DNA from: an uncultured Rikenellaceae bacterium
GTDB lineage: Bacteria; Bacteroidota; Bacteroidia; Bacteroidales; Rikenellaceae
DNA: 5,296 bases
Direction of reading: 5' to 3'
NCBI GenBank assembly: GCA_947054185.1
Contig: CAMRVW010000130.1
Location: 1 to 5,296 of the forward strand
Positions 1 to 4,926 of this stretch are shown one piece after another. Each line of letters starts with the position of its first letter. Within the stretch, counting starts at the first letter, position 1. The notes beneath the pieces were generated by a model. The model had not been told where the DNA came from, searched no databases, and saw only the letters and a list, made by a program, of their open reading frames with translations. The position numbers and the translations under genes are program-made.

Positions 1-160
1 CGGAGGGCCGCACACCGCACAGCAATATATAACGCAGTGACTCAATCCCGCTCACGCCGCCCATCATCTCCCCGCCCTGCCCTCCGCAGGCCCCGCGCCG
101 CTCTCCGTCATGCAAAAGGCACATCTCTCACTCTCCCGACCCCGAATCCGCACCCCATGA

Positions 161-179
161 GGCCGACCGCAGGTCGGCC
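161..179. repeat. GC-rich perfect hairpin, 8-bp stem with 3-base loop
   Basis: GGCCGACC (161-168) is the exact reverse complement of GGTCGGCC (172-179), separated by GCA. ATGA (157-160) and TCAT (185-188) could extend the stem across a five-base bulge. There is no T-run directly after it, so it is not a classical intrinsic terminator on the plus strand. It could stabilise a transcript 3' end or be a small dispersed palindrome. The structure is seen directly; its role is unknown. Confidence 0.6.
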
Positions 180-217
180 CTCCCTCATCATGCCTTGTTG
201 CAGCGTTGCTGTTTTGT

Positions 218-250
218 TTCCGCATTGCTTCCCGCACCCTTCCCGCAATG
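218..250. repeat. Three imperfect 11-base tandem units
   Basis: The units at 218-228, 229-239 and 240-250 all begin with TTCC(C)GCA, and each start is exactly 11 bases after the previous one. The second and third share TTCCCGCA; the first has TTCC followed by GCA at the same phase. The motif GTTCCCGC also occurs at 463-470 and 482-489 on the other side of the large hairpin. Function is unknown, and chance in a C-rich spacer is possible. Confidence 0.4.
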
Positions 251-296
251 GTCATGGCCCCTGTTTTGACATCATTCAGGCACTCAGCCTCAGGGC

Positions 297-370
297 TAAA
301 AACGGCTATATGTAATAAAGATTCGCACGTCCTAAGACTGCGTAATCTTTATTACATATAGCCGTTTTTA
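297..370. terminator. Very long near-perfect hairpin, probable bidirectional terminator
   Basis: Bases 297-323 are the exact reverse complement of 344-370, a 27-bp perfect stem. The stem continues inward: CGCA (324-327) pairs with TGCG (339-342) past one bulged base, then GTC (329-331) pairs with GAC (336-338) past another, leaving a CTAA loop. The stem ends in GTTTTTA on either strand, so it has the T-rich exit of an intrinsic terminator in both directions. On the minus strand it lies about 140 bases past the kinase stop, consistent with terminating the regulator-kinase operon. A stem this long is unusual for a plain terminator, so a repetitive palindromic element is an alternative. Confidence 0.65.
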
Positions 371-512
371 TTCTTAGTTGTTCCTCGATATTCTCAAACC
401 GGGGTCCGTGACCCCTCCCCCGGAAGGGCCGCCGGAGGCAGTGCCGGCAAAACAAAACGGCAGTTCCCGCCAATAACCGCCGTTCCCGCATCGCACCGGC
501 ATAGCCCCGTTG
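371..512. other. Kinase 3' flank: right outer arm and small hairpins
   Basis: There is no gene here. The stretch holds the right outer arm of the composite inverted repeat. GGGGTC (401-406) and GACCCC (410-415) form a 6-bp stem around CGT. CCGGGG (399-404) could instead pair with CCCCGG (418-423); these two pairings exclude each other because both use the G-run at 401-404. GTTCCCGC occurs twice (463-470, 482-489), 19 bases apart. This region would be the 3' untranslated part of the kinase transcript. Confidence 0.5.
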
Positions 513-1829
513 TCACGGGAATGTGAGCACGAATGTCGTCATTGCGGTTGCGGGATTGCTTTTCATGGTGATTGATCCGCCTGAGAGGCGCATTATCTGG
601 CGGGATATGGAGAGTCCTATTCCGCTGCCGCCCTCTTTGGTTGTGAAGAAAGGTACGAATATGTGGTCGGCCTCTTCGGGGGGTATCAGGGGGCCGTTAT
701 TGCTCACCTCTATGACGACCGATTGGTCGGTGTCGCAAAATGCCCTGATGACGATGCGGCCGTCGTCGCGGTCGGAGCCTATGGCCTGCATGGCGTTCTT
801 TATCAGGTTGATGACGACCTGATATATCAGCTTCTCGTCGGCATGTATTATAAGGTCGTCGGGTGTTATGTCGTATGTTATTGATATGCCGGGACGGGTG
901 TTGTCGAGGAGTGCGAGGTCGACTGTGCGGCGGATGAACTTGCCGACGTAAAACAGCGACGGCTCGGGAGTGGGTATGTGGGTGAAGCGGCGGTATGACT
1001 CGACGAACGAGATGAGCCCTTTGCCGGTGTCGCTGATGGTCTCCAGGCCGCCGCGTATGCTGCTGTCGATATCCCGGTGCATGGCCAGCATGGTGTCGCT
1101 CAGCGATGTTATGGGGGTTATGGAGTTCATTATCTCGTGGGTGAGCACACGGGTGAGCCTTATCCACGAGTCGATCTCTTTTTCGTCGAGCTCGCTGTTT
1201 ATGTCGTTGATGGCCAGTATGCGCACATGCCTCTCTTGGAGGGTCATCTCAGAGACGCGTATCGACAGGTTGACGGTGCCGCGCTCGTTTGCGAACGATA
1301 TGTGGTGCTTTTCGCCGGGCAATATGTCGGCAATGAGAGTCTGCAGGCGGTCGTCTATGCGCGAGAGCTGCTTTATGTGGGTGAATACCGTGAGACCTAA
1401 CAGCCTGAGGGCCTCGTTGTTTGTCTGAAATATGGTGCCGTTGTCGTCCACCACTATTATGCCCGTGTTTACCGAATTGATTATCAGCTCGTAATACTTC
1501 TCTTTCTGCACCGCCTCGGCCTTTACGCCAAAGAGCATGCGTGTGATGCGGTTGAGCGACTCGTTGACCATGATGTCGTAATGGTAACGTTCGCGCCCGG
1601 GGAAGCGGAAAGAGTAATCGTTGTTTTCGATGGCCTCGAGCATGAAGGCCACCTTCTTGGCGTTGCGGTTATAGAGCCTGACCAGAGACATGGCAGAGAG
1701 CAGCCATGCGGGCACGGCGGCCATGAGCCACAGCAGGTGTGATGAGAAGGCCGTGTATGTCACCGCGGCGGTTGTGCAGGCAAACACTGCCATGCGCCAT
1801 AGGGGGTTGTGCCGTAAGCCTCGTGCCAT
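513..1829 (-). CDS. Membrane-bound PAS sensor histidine kinase, NtrY-like
   Basis: A 438-residue kinase expected to autophosphorylate and pass phosphate to the response regulator encoded just upstream. Two hydrophobic segments (about 10-30 and 31-51) are joined almost directly, so there is essentially no periplasmic sensor domain. A linker (52-110) leads to a PAS-like domain (about 112-210) containing an IIVVDDNG segment. The dimerisation helix carries the H-box LTHEIMNSITP with phosphoacceptor H231. The ATPase domain shows the N-box NLIKNAMQAI (N345), an F-box VPFFTTK (393-398) and the G2 box GGSGIGL (400-406). The G1 box reads NNGPL rather than DxGxG, so the usual adenine-contacting Asp is Asn (N377). 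The start is set by the ATG at 1829, whose A is the last base of the regulator's TAA stop (TAATG), implying translational coupling. A longer in-frame start inside the regulator is less likely. The signal is unknown. Confidence 0.9.
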   Translation of the reverse strand: MARGLRHNPLWRMAVFACTTAAVTYTAFSSHLLWLMAAVPAWLLSAMSLVRLYNRNAKKVAFMLEAIENNDYSFRFPGRERYHYDIMVNESLNRITRMLFGVKAEAVQKEKYYELIINSVNTGIIVVDDNGTIFQTNNEALRLLGLTVFTHIKQLSRIDDRLQTLIADILPGEKHHISFANERGTVNLSIRVSEMTLQERHVRILAINDINSELDEKEIDSWIRLTRVLTHEIMNSITPITSLSDTMLAMHRDIDSSIRGGLETISDTGKGLISFVESYRRFTHIPTPEPSLFYVGKFIRRTVDLALLDNTRPGISITYDITPDDLIIHADEKLIYQVVINLIKNAMQAIGSDRDDGRIVIRAFCDTDQSVVIEVSNNGPLIPPEEADHIFVPFFTTKEGGSGIGLSISRQIMRLSGGSITMKSNPATAMTTFVLTFP

Positions 1830-3166
1830 TATAAACCGTAACGTTTTATCTTGTTGTAAAGAGTCTGCCGCGATATGCCCAACTGGCCGGCCACCAACGA
1901 CAGGTTGCCGTTGTGTTTGGCTATGGCGCTCTTTATCATGTTGCACTCCATCTCCTCCAGGGTGGCGGCCTCCTGCCCGGGGGTGCTGTCGTCGACGGGT
2001 AAGTCGAAGTCGGCCTCGAGCAGGGTGTGCCCCTCCGATATTATGACGGCCTTTTCTATGGTGTGCTCAAGCTGGCGTATGTTGCCCGACCAGGTGTGCC
2101 TCCTCAGCTTGTCTTGCGCCCCGGGCGATATGGTGATGGAGGGCTTGCCGTAAACGGAGCGGTATTTGTCCAGGAATATCTCAGAGAGCGGCACTATGTC
2201 TTCGGGACGCCGGCGCAGAGACGGCACGTGCACGTGTATGGTGTTGATGCGATAGAGCAGGTCTTCGCGAAAGAGCCCCTCTTTGACCATGTCGTCGAGG
2301 TTGCGGTTGGTGGCGCATATAAGACGTATGTCGGTGGGTATGGGGGTGTTGCTGCCCACACGCACCACGCTCTTGCTCTGTATGGCCGTCAGCAGCTTGG
2401 CCTGCAGGTGATACGACAGGTTGCCTATCTCGTCTAAGAAGAGCGTGCCTTTGTCGGCGGCCTCGAACTTGCCGGCGCGGTCTGTGCGGGCGTCGGTGAA
2501 GGCCCCTTTGGCATGTCCGAACAGCTCGCTCTCGAAGAGCGTCTCGGTGACAGCCCCCATGTCGACGGGCACCAGGGCGTGGTTCTTACGGTTGGAGAGC
2601 ATGTGTATCTCTCGTGCCAGCATCTCTTTGCCGGTGCCGTTCTCGCCCGTTATCAATATGTTGGCGTCGGTTACGGCCACCTTCTCTATCAGCGCTTTGA
2701 GCTGCTGCATGGCCTGGCTTCGGCCCCAGAACATGCCGCTTTCGGTGCGAGGCCCGGGGCGAGGGCTTTTGGCGCGACCCTTTCTGAGGTTGTAAGCGTT
2801 GGTGAGGCTCTCCAACAGTTTGGCGTTGTCCCAGGGTTTGACCACGAAGTCGGCAGCCCCCTCTTTTATACCTTTGACGGCAAGGTCTATGTCGGCATAG
2901 GCGGTGAAGAGCACCACCTCAACCCCGGGATGGGCGCCTTTTATCTCCGAGAGCCAGTACAGACCCTCGTTGCCGGTGTTTATGCCCGCCTTGAAATTCA
3001 TGTCGAGTAAAACCACGTCGACACTCTCCGAGCGCAGAGCGGCCGGCAGTTTGTTGGGCGTACTTATGGTTATAACCCTGTCGAAACAGGTGGAGAGCAA
3101 CATGTTTACCGCCGTGAGAATGGCCTTGTTGTCGTCGACCACCAGTATGGTGCCTTGTTTTGTCAT
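1829..3166 (-). CDS. Sigma-54-dependent response regulator, NtrC family
   Basis: A 445-residue cytoplasmic activator with three domains. The receiver (about 6-125) has acidic D11 and D12, phosphoacceptor D55 (VVLLDMNF), T88 and K110 followed by Pro. The AAA+ domain (about 147-375) has Walker A GENGTGKE (174-181), a sigma-54 contact loop GAFTDA (221-226), Walker B LFLDE (242-246), R300 and R306 in the expected arginine-finger region (LFREDLLYRI), and GNIRQLE (361-367) with sensor-II R364. The C-terminal Fis-type helix-turn-helix (about 412-445) includes LGISRQTLYNKIKRYGL. The start is the ATG at 3166, immediately before MTKQGTILVVDDN. Longer open frames to 3409 would run through the promoter and read as junk. 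The contact loop has Asp in place of the second Gly of GAFTGA. It is co-transcribed with the kinase and divergent from the efflux genes, which are its likely target. Family assignment is firm; the regulon is inferred. Confidence 0.95.
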   Translation of the reverse strand: MTKQGTILVVDDNKAILTAVNMLLSTCFDRVITISTPNKLPAALRSESVDVVLLDMNFKAGINTGNEGLYWLSEIKGAHPGVEVVLFTAYADIDLAVKGIKEGAADFVVKPWDNAKLLESLTNAYNLRKGRAKSPRPGPRTESGMFWGRSQAMQQLKALIEKVAVTDANILITGENGTGKEMLAREIHMLSNRKNHALVPVDMGAVTETLFESELFGHAKGAFTDARTDRAGKFEAADKGTLFLDEIGNLSYHLQAKLLTAIQSKSVVRVGSNTPIPTDIRLICATNRNLDDMVKEGLFREDLLYRINTIHVHVPSLRRRPEDIVPLSEIFLDKYRSVYGKPSITISPGAQDKLRRHTWSGNIRQLEHTIEKAVIISEGHTLLEADFDLPVDDSTPGQEAATLEEMECNMIKSAIAKHNGNLSLVAGQLGISRQTLYNKIKRYGL

Positions 3167-3184
3167 GCTGATAATATGTTGGTG

Positions 3185-3216
3185 CAAAGATAAGCAAGCC
3201 TGATGCAATCGCCAAG
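3185..3216 (-). promoter_or_regulatory. Bacteroidetes-type promoter of the regulator-kinase operon
   Basis: Read on the minus strand, TATCTTTG (3192-3185) matches the Bacteroidetes -7 consensus TAnnTTTG exactly. CTTG (3216-3213) lies upstream with a 20-base spacer, in the place of the -33 TTTG/TTG element. Transcription would begin near 3183-3179, giving a leader of only about 13-17 bases before the ATG at 3166. No Shine-Dalgarno sequence is present, as usual in this phylum. This suggests the regulator is made by the housekeeping sigma factor and not through sigma-54. Confidence 0.75.
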
Positions 3217-3310
3217 CCTGCCTGTGATATTGTCGGGGTTTGTGCGGCGATGGCGCGGCTTTTTTCATCGGCGCGCAAACCCATCCCGCGGCCTTGACAT
3301 GGCGGGCGGC

Positions 3311-3349
3311 TGTATGATAATTATACAACGGTGTCAAATAATTTGACAC
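3311..3349. promoter_or_regulatory. Paired palindromic operators, likely activator binding sites
   Basis: Site 2 is a perfect palindrome, GTGTCAAATAATTTGACAC (3331-3349): 9-bp arms around one base. Site 1, TGTATGATAATTATACA (3311-3327), is a palindrome with 7 of 8 arm positions paired. Aligned as 17-mers (3311-3327 and 3332-3348) they share TGT, then ATAATT, then ACA in the same places, 12 of 17 identical. Their starts are exactly 21 bp apart, about two helical turns, so dimers would sit on the same DNA face. They lie roughly 55-110 bp upstream of the sigma-54-like motif, where enhancers of NtrC-family activators are commonly found. The palindromes are seen; binding by the adjacent regulator is inferred. 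Confidence 0.7.
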
Positions 3350-3402
3350 TCTTGCTTGCGACTTGTTTTCACAACACGATGATATACTGCATGTTATGCG
3401 GT

Positions 3403-3419
3403 TTGGCATGCTTTTGGTC
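3403..3419 (+). promoter_or_regulatory. Weak sigma-54-like promoter candidate for the efflux operon
   Basis: TTGGCATG (3403-3410) matches 7 of 8 positions of the -24 element YTGGCACG, including the GG. At the required spacing the -12 element reads TGGTC (3415-3419) instead of TTGCW, so the expected GC is GT. A start near 3430 would leave a leader of about 70 bases and place the palindromes at roughly -80 to -120. The placement fits a sigma-54 promoter; the -12 match is poor. No good -33/-7 promoter is visible in the same stretch. Confidence 0.35.
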
Positions 3420-3430
3420 CTTATACTTAC

Positions 3431-3466
3431 GAAAACGTCAGAAAATAAATCTTAGTGAAAACGTCA
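3431..3466 (+). repeat. 10-base direct repeat in the efflux leader
   Basis: GAAAACGTCA occurs at 3431-3440 and again at 3457-3466, 26 bases apart, in otherwise AT-rich DNA just upstream of the TolC start. The second copy runs into a 5-bp inverted repeat (3463-3476). The repeat could be a protein binding site or an RNA feature near the translation start, or chance. Confidence 0.45.
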
Positions 3467-3498
3467 TAATAATGACCCGACAAGAAAACCCAATAAAG

Positions 3499-4899
3499 AT
3501 GAGACGACTGATAATAACCGCGTTTTTGTTTTTCGGCACATCGGTGTCGCTCACGGCCCAAGACACATCGGTGTCGCTCACGGCCCAAGACACATCGGTG
3601 TCGCTCACGGCCCGAGACAGCGTGTGGACCATGGGGCGGTGCATGCGTTATGCCATAGACAACAGCGCCGGAGTCAAGCGGCAGATCTATGCCGGCGACT
3701 CCCGCAAGGCCGACCTCAATGCCGCCGCGGCCTCTTTCTTCCCCTCTATAAATGCCGGCATAGGGGCGCAGTACAGCTTCGGGCGCTCCATAGACCCCGA
3801 GACCAACGTCTATAACAACACGACCACGTTCGACAACAGTTACGGCCTCAGCCTCTCGCTGCCTCTTTTCAACGGCGGCCAGCTGGTCAACCGCTGGCGC
3901 ATGGCGCGGGTCGATTACCTCTCGGGCATGAACGACGTGCAGAAAGAGAAAGACGACATAGCCATCAACACCATGCAGGCCTTTCTTGACGTGATATATT
4001 ACAGCGGCACCGTAAAGCTGGCCGCCGAGCAGCTCGCAGAGAACAACCGCGTGTTGTACAAGACCCGTCGGCAAGAGGAACTTGGGATCAAAGGCAAGGC
4101 CGAGGTGGCGCAGATAGAGGCGCAGGTGGCCGCCGGCGATTACAACCTCACCCGTCAGCAAAACCTGCTCAACACGGCCATGCTCACCCTCAAGCAACAC
4201 ATGAATTACCCCGCCGGCGAGCCGCTTGTGATAGACACCGCCATTAACACCGTATGCTTCATGGCGCCGGTGTCGGCAGACGACATATACGATTACGCCT
4301 CGGTCAACAACCCCATAGCCGTTCAGGCCGACATGCAGTTGCAGGCATCGCAGATGAGGTATCGCATGGCCAAGGGGCAGCTGTTTCCCTCGCTCTCGTT
4401 CTCGGCAGGCATATCGACCGACTATTACAAAAACCTCAAATCGGGACAGACTCCGGCGCCCTTTGCCGGCCAGTTTAAAAACAACCGCGGCGAATATGTG
4501 GCCTTCAACCTGAGCTTTCCGCTCTTTGGCGGCCTCGACCGCATATCGGGCATGCGTAAGGCGCGCAACGACATGCACATTGCCCGTGAACGACGCACCG
4601 AGGAACTTCGCAGGTTGCAGACGGCCATAGAACAGGCCGTGCTCGACCTGGAGGGTTACGCCAAGGAGACCTTGCAGATGGAGAAGAAGGCCGCGGCCGA
4701 CGAGATAGCCTATCGGGTCACCCTCCGCAAGTTTGAAGAGGGGCTGATGAGCGCCATAGACTTGCAGACAGGTGCCAACACGCTGTTGCTCTCGAGGGCC
4801 GACCTGTTGCAACGCAGGCTCATGTACCTTATGAAGTGCAAGCTGGTCGACTATTACAGGGGTCGCCCTCTGATAGACGACATAGATACGATATATTGA
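3499..4899 (+). CDS. TolC-family outer membrane efflux channel
   Basis: A 466-residue outer membrane channel subunit, expected to trimerise and form the exit duct of a tripartite pump with the adaptor encoded next. The N-terminus is a signal peptide (basic RR, hydrophobic LIITAFLFFG, then SVSLTA followed by QD), with cleavage likely after A20 leaving an N-terminal Gln. Two homologous outer-membrane-efflux halves are visible. The first has the FFPSINAGIGAQYSFG strand region (80-95) and SLSLPLFNGG (118-127). The second has LFPSLSFSAG (295-304) and NLSFPLFGGLDR (337-348). Each is followed by long Ala/Gln/Glu-rich helices. Length is normal for the family. I chose the ATG at 3499 because it directly precedes the signal peptide; an in-frame ATG at 3472 would add nine residues and is possible. 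Residues 14-40 are a TSVSLTAQD triplication. No lipidation Cys follows the signal peptide. The pump substrate cannot be told from the sequence. Confidence 0.93.
   Translation: MRRLIITAFLFFGTSVSLTAQDTSVSLTAQDTSVSLTARDSVWTMGRCMRYAIDNSAGVKRQIYAGDSRKADLNAAAASFFPSINAGIGAQYSFGRSIDPETNVYNNTTTFDNSYGLSLSLPLFNGGQLVNRWRMARVDYLSGMNDVQKEKDDIAINTMQAFLDVIYYSGTVKLAAEQLAENNRVLYKTRRQEELGIKGKAEVAQIEAQVAAGDYNLTRQQNLLNTAMLTLKQHMNYPAGEPLVIDTAINTVCFMAPVSADDIYDYASVNNPIAVQADMQLQASQMRYRMAKGQLFPSLSFSAGISTDYYKNLKSGQTPAPFAGQFKNNRGEYVAFNLSFPLFGGLDRISGMRKARNDMHIARERRTEELRRLQTAIEQAVLDLEGYAKETLQMEKKAAADEIAYRVTLRKFEEGLMSAIDLQTGANTLLLSRADLLQRRLMYLMKCKLVDYYRGRPLIDDIDTIY
3538..3618 (+). repeat. Three tandem 27-bp repeats in the TolC signal-peptide region
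   Basis: Units at 3538-3564, 3565-3591 and 3592-3618 each encode TSVSLTAQD, or TSVSLTARD in the third. The first two are identical; the third differs by one base (A to G at 3614, CAA to CGA). The unit spans the end of the signal peptide and the cleavage site, so the gene carries three consecutive A-Q/A-Q/A-R junctions. Because 27 is a multiple of three, copy-number changes keep the reading frame. Confidence 0.95.
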
Positions 4900-4926
4900 T
4901 TGGCAAGACAACAAAAACAGACAACA

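Larger units (their letters stand above)
1..296. other. Non-coding stretch at the left edge
   Basis: I see no convincing gene here. Open frames exist on both strands, but their translations are rich in Arg, Pro and His, look like translated GC-rich spacer, and resemble no family I know. Roughly 47-160 is C-rich and G-poor on the plus strand. The stretch contains a GC-rich hairpin (161-179), an 11-base tandem repeat (218-250) and the left outer arm of the composite inverted repeat (211-296). No tRNA or rRNA signature is visible. The gene to the left, if any, ends outside the window. Confidence 0.6.
211..458. repeat. Composite long inverted repeat with diverged outer arms
   Basis: The left arm (211-323, plus strand) and the right arm (458-344, read on the minus strand) align over almost equal lengths. 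GTTTTGTTT (211-219 against 458-450) opens both arms and the perfect 27-bp block closes both. The outer parts measure 86 and 88 bases and share islands such as CCCTTCC, GGTCA, CCCC and TTTGA. I judge them by eye at roughly 60 percent identical, with small gaps. Related outer arms around an invariant core suggest two inverted copies of one ancestral repeat, or a degenerate palindromic element, with the centre preserved as a hairpin. Confidence 0.55.
3167..3498. other. Divergent control region between regulator and efflux operon
   Basis: This 332-base region separates two divergent transcription units and holds no gene. From the regulator side outwards it contains a -33/-7 promoter (3185-3216), a GC-rich stretch with no clear signal (about 3217-3310), an AT-rich block with two palindromes (3311-3349), a possible sigma-54 promoter (3403-3419), a 10-base direct repeat (3431-3466) and an A-rich translation leader before the ATG at 3499. 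A small inverted repeat, GTCAT (3463-3467) with ATGAC (3472-3476), lies in the leader. Confidence 0.7.

Noticed and set aside
37..315. Open frame on the plus strand (92 residues)
   Set aside because: The translation is Arg/Pro/His-rich, has no recognisable domain, and runs into the long hairpin. Its tail resembles the minus-strand frame at 306-491 only because the underlying DNA is an inverted repeat.
306..491. Open frame on the minus strand (61 residues) after the kinase
   Set aside because: It lies across the hairpin and outer arm, has no family resemblance, and is best explained as translated repeat DNA.
3189..3216. Sigma-54 promoter for the regulator gene (TTGGC with TTGCT, minus strand)
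   Set aside because: The GG and GC pairs are not 12 bases apart, so the spacing does not fit, while a perfect TATCTTTG lies in the same place.
3294..3321. E. coli-like promoter TTGACA, 16-base spacer, GATAAT
   Set aside because: It is a close match to the sigma-70 consensus, but the Bacteroidetes housekeeping sigma factor uses -33/-7 elements of a different sequence. The GATAAT also belongs to the first palindrome. It is probably coincidental.
3167..3409. N-terminal extension of the response regulator
   Set aside because: The frame stays open upstream, but the extension covers the -7/-33 promoter and the palindromes and has no domain. The receiver domain begins normally right after the ATG at 3166.
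3409..3416. TGCTTTTG as a -7 element for tolC
   Set aside because: It differs from TAnnTTTG at the conserved A, and no TTTG or TTG lies at the proper distance upstream.
3331..3498. Longer start for the TolC protein (ATG at 3331 or 3472)
   Set aside because: Starting at 3331 would translate the operator and bury the signal peptide behind 56 extra residues. The start at 3472 is possible but would put nine polar residues before the normal RR-hydrophobic signal.
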